DNA of 64,000 nucleotides, taken from NCBI GenBank assembly GCA_900544595.1, contig UQVQ01000002.1, positions 1 through 64,000 on the forward strand, read 5' to 3'. The notes under the pieces were generated by a model. It had not been told where the DNA came from. It searched no databases and saw only the letters and a list, made by a program, of their open reading frames with translations. The stretch's first letter is position 1; each line of letters begins with the position of its first letter. This DNA comes from an uncultured Bacillota bacterium. GTDB lineage: Bacteria > Bacillota > Clostridia > Christensenellales > UBA1242. Below, in pieces: positions 51,167 to 58,197 of this stretch. The translations under genes and the position numbers were made by a program.

Positions 51167-51243
51167 GCAGCCGTAGCTCAGCTGGATAGAGCAATCGCCT
51201 CCTAAGCGATAGGTCGGAAGTTCGAATCTTCTCGGTTGCACCA
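51167..51243 (+). tRNA. tRNA-Arg (anticodon CCU)
   Basis: Cloverleaf read by eye: acceptor GCAGCCG / CGGTTGC with one G-U pair, D stem GCTC/GAGC, anticodon stem ATCGC/GCGAT with loop CTCCTAA (anticodon CCT), T arm GGAAG-TTCGAAT-CTTCT, discriminator A and encoded CCA. It decodes AGG. tRNA 3' ends are frequent integration sites and accessory genes lie on both sides here. Confidence 0.96.
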
Positions 51244-51253
51244 ATTTAAAAAG

Positions 51254-51283
51254 AAAAAGACGGCTTTAATTAGTCGTCTTTTT
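51254..51283. terminator. Terminator after tRNA-Arg, shared with the HEPN gene
   Basis: AAAAAGACGGCT / AGTCGTCTTTTT stem with TTAATT loop; T-runs on both strands, three bases from the HEPN gene stop. Confidence 0.85.
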
Positions 51284-51286
51284 GTG

Positions 51287-51961
51287 TTATTCTTCTAAAC
51301 CAGTATATTTTATTGCTTCATCTATTTTTTCCATTAACATTGACGCAAAAATAAGTCTTTTGTATGCTTGTTCTTTAGAAAGATATGTGTTTGCATGAGC
51401 TTTTGGATTTCTAATCCCTTTCCAAGTACCCATAAACAAAAACTTATATCCTTCTTGTTCGTCTTTTCCTGAGATTGTTGACATATCATTCACTTTTAAT
51501 AATGCCTTTGTTTCATCGCTATTAAATACGAGAGCAAACAAGTCTGAGCCATCTTTTTCTTCACGTTTATACTTTTTATAAAGTTTTTTTAGCCTATCAT
51601 TTATTTCTTTTATTGCAGATTCGACCGCATCAGAGTAATGTCCATCTTGATACTTTTTTAAGGATACTTTTATGACCAGTTCATGCAAATGATCTATAAT
51701 ATCGTCTTTTATATCTTTTTTTATGCCATTAATTATAAGTTCGTTTTTTAGAGATGCAAGAATCCCTATTAAATAAGGCATCTTTTCAAAGTCATAAATA
51801 CTACTCTTATATACACTGCATAGATTTTTGTAAATATCGCTATTTTTTCCTGCAATAGAAAGTGCTAAACCGTCAATTTCATAAATACATTCACTGTATT
51901 TACTAGAAGATGAGGAACAATATTTTATTAACTGTTCTAGTCTTGTTATAATTCTGTCCAT
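51287..51961 (-). CDS. TIGR02391-like HEPN-domain protein (candidate toxin/defence)
   Basis: 224 residues, helical. The C-terminal part matches the TIGR02391/Ymh-type pattern: EGYKFLFMGTWKGIRNPKAH followed by EQAYKRLIFASMLMEKIDEA. RNPKAH (184-189) is an RX4H motif, the catalytic signature of HEPN ribonucleases. Such genes are frequent in defence islands and near restriction systems. AGGAGGGAAAC precedes the ATG. The start lies inside the 3' end of a small basic-protein gene (16-base overlap), implying coupling. Codon use, with many ATA, AGA and TTA codons, differs from the core genes. Nuclease activity is inferred. Confidence 0.75.
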   Translation of the reverse strand: MDRIITRLEQLIKYCSSSSSKYSECIYEIDGLALSIAGKNSDIYKNLCSVYKSSIYDFEKMPYLIGILASLKNELIINGIKKDIKDDIIDHLHELVIKVSLKKYQDGHYSDAVESAIKEINDRLKKLYKKYKREEKDGSDLFALVFNSDETKALLKVNDMSTISGKDEQEGYKFLFMGTWKGIRNPKAHANTYLSKEQAYKRLIFASMLMEKIDEAIKYTGLEE

Positions 51962-52110
51962 GTTTCCCTCCTATTTTTTCTTTGACTTAGTGCAGATGCA
52001 GCAACGCTTTTTGATTTACTGCTTGTTCTTCCATCTCTTAAGATAGAAGAGGCTTTAGAAGCAACTGATTTGGAAGTTCTTCTACAACTCGATTTACATG
52101 CCATTTCCAT
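51946..52110 (-). CDS. Small basic Ser/Lys/Ala-rich protein overlapping the HEPN gene
   Basis: 54 residues, read from the sequence: begins MEMACKSSCRRTSKSVASKA and continues SSILRDGRTSSKSKSVAASA, then LSQRKNRRETWTEL. It is basic, Ser/Ala/Lys-rich and likely disordered or helical on binding. Small proteins with a KxxASxxL..SxxKxxAxSALSQ pattern recur in bacterial genomes, but I know of no function. AGGAGGATAA precedes the ATG at 52110. Its stop at 51946 overlaps the HEPN start by 16 bases in another frame, the arrangement expected of an antitoxin or accessory gene preceding a toxin (inference). Confidence 0.75.
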   Translation of the reverse strand: MEMACKSSCRRTSKSVASKASSILRDGRTSSKSKSVAASALSQRKNRRETWTEL

Positions 52111-52163
52111 TTATCCTCCTTTTTCTGTGGTAATAAAAAAAATCCTAATGACAAAAAAAATGG

Positions 52164-52193
52164 TTGACAATAGGAACAGAAAAAGTGTATAGT
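52164..52193 (+). promoter_or_regulatory. Promoter of predicted sRNA, divergent from the HEPN operon
   Basis: TTGACA (52164-52169), 18-base spacer, TATAGT (52188-52193) on the plus strand. It lies within a large dyad. Confidence 0.6.
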
Positions 52194-52231
52194 AATATTG
52201 TCAATATAAACACTCGTTCTGTTTCTATTGT
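52167..52231. repeat. Large dyad-symmetric element
   Basis: Outer arms ACAATAGGAACAGAA (52167-52181) and TTCTGTTTCTATTGT (52217-52231) pair at 14 of 15 positions. Inner GTGT/ACAC and a central ATATTG-T-CAATAT continue the symmetry. It spans the sRNA promoter, between divergent units. Confidence 0.75.
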
Positions 52232-52268
52232 TCTTCGACTTTTAGTTGCCGCTAAAGGTCTTTTTTAT
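52200..52268 (+). ncRNA. Predicted small RNA of about 70 nt
   Basis: Start inferred about seven bases after TATAGT. The end is a 9-bp hairpin GACTTTTAG-TTGCCG-CTAAAGGTC (52237-52260, one G-U pair) followed by TTTTTT. No open frame is contained. It is transcribed away from the small-protein/HEPN operon. It contains one arm of the dyad. Role unknown; a regulator of the adjacent operon is inferred. Confidence 0.55.
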
Positions 52269-52280
52269 TTCACATGGAGT

Positions 52281-52615
52281 GTAGTATAAACTCACATATA
52301 AGTCAAGCAAAAACACAACATATCGAACAAATGTGCAAAAAATTACAACATCTAAATTTTCGGTTAATAAAAGTACTCTTTAAGAGCATTTTTTTATTCA
52401 AATATTTTATTTATCACTTCGCTTGTATGGATATCACTATTCTTTAGGAAATGGCTGTAGAAATCGCTGGTGATACCAGTGTATAAATACACCTAATCCC
52501 CTTTTACCTATTGGTATTTTTGACACTTTTTGAATTTTTAGATGTGACACCTTATATCTATATTTGGTTGTTACATATTAAGAGGAGATAACATTAACCC
52601 CCTCGAATTAATAAA
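52281..52615. other. Intergenic stretch, no gene seen
   Basis: About 335 bases without a supported gene. A short CTCTTTAAGAG palindrome with a T-run lies near 52378-52397. Fragmentary peptides can be read around 52440-52480 but match nothing recognisable. Confidence 0.45.
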
Positions 52616-52641
52616 AAGAACGGATTTTGTTCCGTTCTTTT
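52616..52641 (-). terminator. Terminator of the hsdR remnant
   Basis: AAAGAACGGA / TCCGTTCTTT stem followed by TTATT on the minus strand. Confidence 0.85.
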
Positions 52642-52646
52642 GAGTT

Positions 52647-52982
52647 TTATATAATTCCAAAAAATTTTTCAAAAAATGCCAAAAGTTTTTCTATAATATT
52701 TTTCTTCTTAATTTCGCGATTTCCGCCACCGAATCTTGACATTGCAGGCATTATTTTATCTATATCCGTACCAGTCGTTTTCATATTTCCATCTCTAAAT
52801 GAATAATCTACAAATTTTCTTGTTTCAGCAGCTTTCAAACCTTCTTGAGAAATTATCTGTGCAAGTTCTTTTTCCTTTTGCTCTGCAACAAACTCATGCC
52901 ATTCAATCATTATGTCATCAACATCATTAATTCCAGTTAAGGACGCTGTTATTAAAATTTTAGAGAATTTATAGCCATTAAG
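52647..52982 (-). pseudogene. 3' remnant of a type I restriction subunit (HsdR)
   Basis: The frame is open from a TAA at 52983 to the stop at 52647 (111 residues). It reads the extreme C-terminus of EcoR124-type HsdR: DDIMIEWHEFVAEQKEKELA, GLKAAETRKFVDYSFRDG, MKTTGTDIDKIMPAMSRFGG, and the IEKLLAFFEKFFG end. Full HsdR has about 1000 residues; the helicase and nuclease parts are missing, and no hsdM or hsdS is present. An internal ATG at 52910 could start an 87-residue product, but no SD is seen. It is a relic of a deleted restriction-modification system, with its original terminator retained. Confidence 0.85.
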
Positions 52983-53124
52983 TTATATTTATCAAGCTTT
53001 CAATCAATAAAAAAACTTGGCAAAAAGACTAATAATTTTGAATTAGCAAAAAATTACTTTTTACGATGTAGTCCCTATGGGGTTAACTTTAGTTATAGGT
53101 TAGATTTTTTGTTTACTAATTGTA

Positions 53125-53865
53125 TTAATTATTTAAGGCGAAATTTATTCTTATGTTTCTATTTTTTACAAATTCTAATTGATTATTGATCCAAATTATA
53201 TATTCTTCAACACTTTTAGGAAATGGATTTTTTTCAAAACTTCCATCGCCCAACCAAAATTTAATACAAGAATAGTCGTCGCTAACTAAGTCTTGAAGAT
53301 AGAAAAAGTCTACATAACCTTTAAAATCAACAAAAAGGTCAAAGAATTTCTTGTTTTTTAATAATGTGTTATATAATGGGGATTTTTCGTCTTTATAAAA
53401 TTTTCTAATACATTCTAAAGTTAAATCAAATCTATCTCTAATATATGGATTACACCCTCTTGTTTGATTAATACTACCTGACATTTTAGGGAAAATTATT
53501 GAACCACCAATTGTATATGACTTTCTAGTATATTCTTCCATAAATTCTTTATAATTTGGTAAAAATCTCATTACTTGGTTTATCATATATTTATATTTTT
53601 CATACCTAAAACTCGCAATGATTGAGTCGCTGCCAAATCTAAAATCTTGCCAAGTTAAATAATTAGCACCATATCCTTCAATTAGGTTCATGATTTCACC
53701 ATTTGGTAATTGCTTACTCCAAATAAGTTTATGATACTTTTTGAGCATTTTGCTTTCAGCATCGGGGTCTACAAAAACACAACCCATTTCATCATTCCAA
53801 TAGGTTTCCCAAAAAAATGGGGTATCAGTCGTAAAATCAAAATTTATATCTAAAATATTTTTCAT
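53125..53865 (-). CDS. DUF6994-like protein
   Basis: 246 residues from ATG 53865. The opening (DINFDFTTDTPFFWETYW), the LIWSKQLPNGEIMNLIEG stretch, RFGSDSIIASFRYEKY and YTIGGSIIFPKMSGSINQTR with RDRFDLTLECIRKFY fit the family I know as DUF6994, which is widespread but uncharacterised. No catalytic motif was recognised. TACAAT ends six bases before the ATG and there is no SD, so the message may be leaderless. Codon use is AT-rich like the rest of the tRNA-Arg region. An upstream in-frame start at 53886 is possible but overlaps the -10. Confidence 0.75.
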   Translation of the reverse strand: MKNILDINFDFTTDTPFFWETYWNDEMGCVFVDPDAESKMLKKYHKLIWSKQLPNGEIMNLIEGYGANYLTWQDFRFGSDSIIASFRYEKYKYMINQVMRFLPNYKEFMEEYTRKSYTIGGSIIFPKMSGSINQTRGCNPYIRDRFDLTLECIRKFYKDEKSPLYNTLLKNKKFFDLFVDFKGYVDFFYLQDLVSDDYSCIKFWLGDGSFEKNPFPKSVEEYIIWINNQLEFVKNRNIRINFALNN

Positions 53866-53952
53866 AATTTTATTGTAACATAACAAATCATATTCTGCAT
53901 TGAAATTTTAAATATTTTAAAAAATACTTAAATAAAATCTAATAGTGGCATT

Positions 53953-54018
53953 TAAACGTGGGCTTGTCTTGATACAAGTCGGTGTCGCTAACGCTCCACC
54001 GAAACAAGCACACGTTTA
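53953..54018. repeat. Compact palindromic element (possible mobile-element or structured RNA relic)
   Basis: Outer stem TAAACGTG (53953-53960) / CACGTTTA (54011-54018), one mismatch, then GCTTGT / ACAAGC, enclosing a CGGTG/CACCG hairpin with a TCGCTAACGCTC loop. A second CTTGT/ACAAG pairing competes. It has no T-run, so it is not a simple terminator. GC content is much higher than the surroundings. Confidence 0.6.
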
Positions 54019-54031
54019 TAAACTAATTAAA

Positions 54032-54090
54032 GCAGACAAAAAGCGAAAGTGTTGGTAACACATAACACACTTTCGTTTTTTGCTGTTTTT
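54032..54090. terminator. Long imperfect hairpin with T-run
   Basis: AGCAGACAAAAAGCGAAAGTGT pairs with ACACTTTCG followed by TTTTTTGCTG; ends in TTTTTTT on the plus strand. No plus-strand gene lies just upstream. Confidence 0.55.
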
Positions 54091-54210
54091 TTCTCTTTCT
54101 TATTATGGTAAACAAATATTCTTTGTTGTCAAGGTTAAAGTGTATGTCTTTATTTGCGACAATCCTTGGCAACGTCAGCAATATTTGTTTCTTTTTTCAG
54201 TTAAGAGAGT

Positions 54211-54245
54211 AAAAAAACACCTTAATCTTTTACAGATTAAAGTGC
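54211..54245 (-). terminator. Terminator of the beta-helix membrane protein gene
   Basis: CACTTTAATC / GATTAAGGTG stem, loop TGTAAAA, then seven T on the minus strand, 60 bases after the stop. Confidence 0.8.
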
Positions 54246-54304
54246 TTATATTTTGCTAGTTTCAAACAGCATTGGCAAAACGCCAAGTTTTTTGTCTTTT
54301 ATTT

Positions 54305-55708
54305 CTAACCTTTTCTAACTGCGGAAACTTTCCAAGAATCGAAAGATAAGAATGTAACTTTAAATTCAATTCCGTCAAGGGTTCCAACAAATTCTTTAAA
54401 CGCTTCGTCCTTAGCATAGGAAACGGTCATTTCGCCGCCAAGCGAAGAAACAATTTTGAATGTTCTGAAAGTTTGTTCGTTTTCTGTTGCTTCAGTAAAC
54501 GAAAGGGTGTATTTTGCACCAGTTATAACAAGCGAATTAGCATAGTTCTTTTCGTCAACTTTTTCAAGTGTTACGGTTGTGTTAACATTGGTTGCTTTTT
54601 TAATTGTTACTTTGCCGGTTGTGTGTATGTCGAAAACAACATCTGGACAAGTGTCTATAACAAAATTACACTTTTCCGCGCTCTTTTCCTTTTCTGTTTC
54701 CGTTGCCGCTTCGCCAACTTTCAAGCTGTTAACTTTTTTGAAAGAATAGTCACATTTTCTGCTATCTGCCGAAACAACAACCGCCCCATTAACTTCGCCA
54801 AACGATTGTGAGCCATAGATATTTTTTAAATTAAGTGTTGTGCAAGTTATGTTTCCGTATGAACTCGTTGCGTTTTTTGATTCAATTATAACGTTTGCTG
54901 CTTGAATTGCTAAGTCACTTTCACGAAGACTAACATTTCCGCCTGTTGACTTAATTGTTAAATCTGCTGCAAAAATTGCTGAGTCGAAAAACATTCCGTC
55001 GGCAATTTCAAAAGAGCAATTCTCAAATCGAGTTGGTGTTCCAATTTGACCATAATCTGAAACTGTAACAGAATTTGCTTTGATTTCTGCACTCTTGAAA
55101 GTTATGCAATTCGGATTCATATTTGAGTTTGTTTTTGAATCGCCAATTTGAACATCTCCCGTTCCTCCGTTAATTTTAAGAGAAACGTTTGATGCCTCAA
55201 AACTGCTTGGAAATTGAACTTGAATCGAACTTGAATTTCCTGTTACCCAGAAACCTTCTGGAACTTTTGCTACAATTTCCAAAATTCCTGTGTCGGTGTA
55301 ATATCTAATGCTTTTTGATGATTCAACATCTTTTTCGGTTGAAAACCCGTGAGTTGAATTTGTTACATCAATTAAGAATGAATTTGGATCTTTAAACGCA
55401 GGGTTTGCCTTAACAATTTTAACATTGTGTGCGTTTGAAGTTATGATAATTTTATTAATTGTGTAGGATGAGTCTGTAAAAAATGCTTCCTCTTTAAAGG
55501 TGTAGACACTTCCGTCTTCCGTTGGAGTTTGCTCATAAACCTCCATTTTGCTGTATACTTCGTGGTCATCCGCCTTAAAATATTTAAGACCAAATATGCT
55601 TGTTCCTGGACTTAAAACCATGATAACAACGCAAATTAAAAAAGCTGCAACTAAAACTGCAAATAAAATTCCAAAATAGAACATAAAACCTTTATTCAAC
55701 TTTTTCAT
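54305..55708 (-). CDS. Membrane-anchored beta-helix-like (DUF4097-type) protein
   Basis: 467 residues. One N-terminal membrane segment (FYFGILFAVLVAAFLICVVI), then an extracytoplasmic region built of repeating short beta strands rich in Ser, Thr, Val and Asn (INGGTGDVQIGDSK, IKSTGGNVSLRES, ATSSYGNITCTTLNLKNIYG), the pattern of a parallel beta-helix such as DUF4097-type adhesin-like domains. No catalytic motif. AAGGAGAAAGAT precedes the ATG. It is divergent from the coiled-coil gene at 55833; no LPXTG is present. Confidence 0.75.
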   Translation of the reverse strand: MKKLNKGFMFYFGILFAVLVAAFLICVVIMVLSPGTSIFGLKYFKADDHEVYSKMEVYEQTPTEDGSVYTFKEEAFFTDSSYTINKIIITSNAHNVKIVKANPAFKDPNSFLIDVTNSTHGFSTEKDVESSKSIRYYTDTGILEIVAKVPEGFWVTGNSSSIQVQFPSSFEASNVSLKINGGTGDVQIGDSKTNSNMNPNCITFKSAEIKANSVTVSDYGQIGTPTRFENCSFEIADGMFFDSAIFAADLTIKSTGGNVSLRESDLAIQAANVIIESKNATSSYGNITCTTLNLKNIYGSQSFGEVNGAVVVSADSRKCDYSFKKVNSLKVGEAATETEKEKSAEKCNFVIDTCPDVVFDIHTTGKVTIKKATNVNTTVTLEKVDEKNYANSLVITGAKYTLSFTEATENEQTFRTFKIVSSLGGEMTVSYAKDEAFKEFVGTLDGIEFKVTFLSFDSWKVSAVRKG

Positions 55709-55832
55709 ATCTTTCTCCTTAAACTTATTTTATCATAGTTTGCCATAATAATCAAGTTAAAATTTAACAAAAAAAGTCTTGATTTATCGTTGAATTTAGT
55801 TTAAACTATAAATAATAATGGAGGGCGAAAAG

Positions 55833-56810
55833 ATGGACGAAGAATGGGAAAGCCCATATGCGAGAAGGGGTTCGAATTACATTAGCGAAGCAAACGAAAT
55901 TATGCTTGAAACAAGAAAGGCACACGAGAACGAAATTCTTGATGCATTAAATATTCTTTCCGCTCGCTATGCTGCTCTTTTGGAAGACTATTTCACAACT
56001 GCTTATGGCAAAAAGAAACAACTAACAAAAGAAATTAACAACCTTAAACTCGAGCAAGAAAAGAATAAAAACTATGGAATTAGAAAAACTTTGGAAGTTA
56101 AGGCGTTCACCGAATATGTTAGATGGCTTGAAGTTGACTCAAACACCATGCGCGTTGCTGAAATTATTGAAAGCAGAATCGACGATTTATATCGCGAAGA
56201 AGATTCAATTGAAAGAATGAAAAACCAAGGCGCAGTTAATGATCTTGCAAAAAATCTTGCAATTCCTGCAAATGGGAAATTCTATGTTGTTAAACTCGAC
56301 AGATTAACCGAATGCCAGCTTAATCGAGCAATATGGGCAGAAAAAAACAAACATTATATTAAAAATATGTCGAGAGAAAAGGCTCTCCGTTTTCTTTCTT
56401 CCGCAACAAAACGTGCAAACGAAACAGGTGTTAAACTTATTGAAACCAAAAAGCTTATTGAAGAAAAGATTGAAGAAAGAACAAAACTCGACGCAATGGC
56501 AAAAACTGAGCAAGGAATTCTTGAAAGAAACAAGTTTATTGAAACAAAAATCAATCCTTTTGAAAAAGAACTTGAAAGCATATTTGTTCCAAGGATTAGA
56601 ACGTTCTTAACAAACGCTCCCGATTCCCCTTTCAAAAGCAAACTTAGACGTATTTTAAGCGAAGGGCAAAAAGAAATTCAAGCAAAAACACCAAAACAAA
56701 AAATTGAATTTGTTTCACCAAAAACAATTGAATTTGCTCTTGGAAAAATTTGTTCAAACGATTTAATACTTCAAAACTACTCGAACCAAAACGCAAGCCA
56801 AGATTTATAA
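55833..56810 (+). CDS. Coiled-coil protein, unknown function
   Basis: 325 residues from ATG 55833, chosen because GGAGGG lies eight bases upstream; an in-frame ATG at 55818 would lie before the SD. The protein is soluble, highly charged and mostly helical, with coiled-coil stretches around 40-80 and 195-265. No signal, membrane segment or enzymatic motif was seen. A central MKNQGAVNDLAKNLAIPANG segment looks globular. A bidirectional terminator separates it from convergent engB. Confidence 0.7.
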   Translation: MDEEWESPYARRGSNYISEANEIMLETRKAHENEILDALNILSARYAALLEDYFTTAYGKKKQLTKEINNLKLEQEKNKNYGIRKTLEVKAFTEYVRWLEVDSNTMRVAEIIESRIDDLYREEDSIERMKNQGAVNDLAKNLAIPANGKFYVVKLDRLTECQLNRAIWAEKNKHYIKNMSREKALRFLSSATKRANETGVKLIETKKLIEEKIEERTKLDAMAKTEQGILERNKFIETKINPFEKELESIFVPRIRTFLTNAPDSPFKSKLRRILSEGQKEIQAKTPKQKIEFVSPKTIEFALGKICSNDLILQNYSNQNASQDL

Positions 56811-56817
56811 AATTAAC

Positions 56818-56848
56818 AAAAAAAACAAGAAATTATCTTGTTTTTTTT
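56818..56848. terminator. Bidirectional terminator
   Basis: AAAAACAAGA / TCTTGTTTTT stem, AATTA loop, between the coiled-coil gene and convergent engB. Confidence 0.85.
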
Positions 56849-56865
56849 ATTTTTTTATTTAATTT

Positions 56866-57456
56866 TTAAAGATTTTCCTCAATTATTTTTAAAATTTCGT
56901 CGCGTCCAGTTTTGTTTTCACTGCTCGAAACAATAACATTTCCCGAGGCAATTTTAAGAGTTTTTGCGATAAGCGAAACACACGAAAACTGTTTGCTTTT
57001 TGGAATTTTATCGGCTTTTGTTGCAACAACCGTGAACGGAATTTGATTGTAATATAAAAACTCAACCATTGTTTTATCAAGCTCATTTGGCTCGTGACGA
57101 ATATCAACCAAAACAAACACCCTCTTCAAATTTTTACTTCCAAGAAGGTATGCCTCAATCAAACTCGACCAAAGCCCATGCGCCTTCTTGCCAGCTTTTG
57201 AGAAGCCATAGCCCGGTAAATCCACCAAAACAAACTTGTTTTCCTGATTTTGATTAAACCAAAAATAGTTAACAAGTTTTGTTAGCCCCGGCGTTGAAGA
57301 AGTTTTTGCAAGACCTTTTTTATTTGCCAAAAAATTGATAAGCGAACTTTTCCCACAGTTACTTCTTCCAACAAAAGCAAATTCCGCTGCGTTCAAGTTT
57401 TGAAGCTTATCCTCGCTTGCAACACTAATTAAAAAACTGGATTCTTTAATTATCAT
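56866..57456 (-). CDS. engB: Ribosome biogenesis GTPase EngB (YsxC)
   Basis: 196 residues, the normal size. G1 GRSNCGKSSLINFL, G2 region TSSTPGLTKLVNYF, G3 DLPGYGFSKAGK, G4 TKADK and G5 SSENKTG are all present, so it should be a functional TrmE-Era-like GTPase for 50S assembly. TATAAT at 57463-57468 ends six bases before the ATG and no SD exists, so the message should be leaderless. The usual lon or clpX neighbour is absent. Confidence 0.95.
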   Translation of the reverse strand: MIIKESSFLISVASEDKLQNLNAAEFAFVGRSNCGKSSLINFLANKKGLAKTSSTPGLTKLVNYFWFNQNQENKFVLVDLPGYGFSKAGKKAHGLWSSLIEAYLLGSKNLKRVFVLVDIRHEPNELDKTMVEFLYYNQIPFTVVATKADKIPKSKQFSCVSLIAKTLKIASGNVIVSSSENKTGRDEILKIIEENL

Positions 57457-57462
57457 ATTTAT

Positions 57463-57485
57463 ATTATATCAAAAAAACATTATTT
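57463..57485 (-). promoter_or_regulatory. Promoter of engB
   Basis: TATAAT (57463-57468) with a weak TTGGGG about 17 bases upstream on the minus strand; six bases to the ATG. Confidence 0.55.
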
Positions 57486-57545
57486 CCCCAACATATTGCC
57501 AAAACTTTTTCAATATGATATTATATAATTGTTTAAGGAGAAAAA

Positions 57546-57857
57546 ATGTTAAAGAAAATTTTAAACTGGGTTGTTTCCGTTGCAGGTTTTTTGCTTTTGA
57601 TTGCTCTTCTTTTAATTTCTCTTAACAACAACCTGCATTTTATGGACGAATTCCTTGCAAAAATTCCGGGGCTTGTTACCTACATTCAAAACTATGGCGC
57701 GCTAACAATTGTTGCCGCTCTTGTTGTTGTTAATCTTGTTGGGAAAAGCATTGTTAAAATTATTATGCTTGTTTTGTTCTTAATTCTTGTTGCTTTCTAC
57801 ATTTTTTCAAGCGTGTTTCCTGCCGAATTTGTTAAGCTATTTGGAATTGGCGGATAA
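57546..57857 (+). CDS. Small integral membrane protein
   Basis: 103 residues with three hydrophobic segments (VVSVAGFLLLIALLLISL; LTIVAALVVVNLVG; IIMLVLFLILVAFYIFSSVF) and a conserved-looking AKIPGLVTYIQNYG loop. No family was recognised. TTTAAGGAGAAAAA precedes the ATG and a TATAAT-like -10 lies upstream. Divergent from engB. Confidence 0.7.
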   Translation: MLKKILNWVVSVAGFLLLIALLLISLNNNLHFMDEFLAKIPGLVTYIQNYGALTIVAALVVVNLVGKSIVKIIMLVLFLILVAFYIFSSVFPAEFVKLFGIGG

Positions 57858-57861
57858 AAAA

Positions 57862-57879
57862 ATTGAGATTTCTCTCAAT
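57862..57879 (+). terminator. Hairpin after the small membrane protein gene
   Basis: ATTGAGA-TTTC-TCTCAAT, perfect 7-bp stem right after the stop; the T-run is weak. Confidence 0.5.
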
Positions 57880-57899
57880 CTTAGTTTTAAAAATAAAAT

Positions 57900-57926
57900 A
57901 AAAAAGACTGAAATTATTCAGCCTTT
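57900..57926 (-). terminator. Terminator of rpmF
   Basis: GGCTGAA / TTCAGTC stem overlapping the rpmF stop codon, then TTTTTTATTTT on the minus strand. Confidence 0.7.
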
Positions 57927-58111
57927 TTTTCTTTCTTATCTTCAATAACTTTTTTGCCATTGTATGTTCCACATTTTTTGCAAACTTTGTGTGGAGCTTT
58001 AAGTTCGTGGCAAGTTGGACATTCAACTAATGTTGGAGCTGCAACTTTAAAGTTTGCTGAATTTCTTGAATTCCTTCTAGCTTTTGAAACCTTACCCTTT
58101 GGAACTGCCAT
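57914..58111 (-). CDS. rpmF: 50S ribosomal protein L32
   Basis: 65 residues. MAVPKGKVSKARRNSRNS, then CPTCHELKAPHKVCKKCGTY with the four zinc-binding Cys retained (CxxC ... CxxC), so it is the zinc-dependent form. The Lys/Glu tail is typical. AGGAGGAAAGAAAT precedes the ATG. It is followed by its own terminator. It normally lies with plsX or yceD; here it is on its own, downstream of ackA on the same strand. Confidence 0.96.
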   Translation of the reverse strand: MAVPKGKVSKARRNSRNSANFKVAAPTLVECPTCHELKAPHKVCKKCGTYNGKKVIEDKKEKKAE

Positions 58112-58197
58112 ATTTCTTTCCTCCTGTTTTTCTTTTTGATAAACTTACTGGGCTATTATATCATAAAACGCCCTTTTGTCAACTTATTTTTAGTTTT

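Larger units (their letters stand above)
53887..54304. other. Intergenic region with three large inverted repeats
   Basis: About 420 bases, no gene seen. It holds the structured element at 53953-54018, a long imperfect hairpin at 54032-54090 and the terminator at 54211-54245. No promoter was recognised. Confidence 0.55.

Noticed and set aside
52440..52480. A transposase or other gene fragment around the MAVEIAGDTSV reading
   Set aside because: Only about a dozen codons, no family match, no SD and stops on both sides.
52725..52750. Similarity to the tRNA-Arg 3' end (CGAATCTT...TTGCA) as a possible att site
   Set aside because: It lies in the conserved SRFGGGN-coding part of the hsdR remnant and shares only 13 interrupted bases, so chance is more likely.
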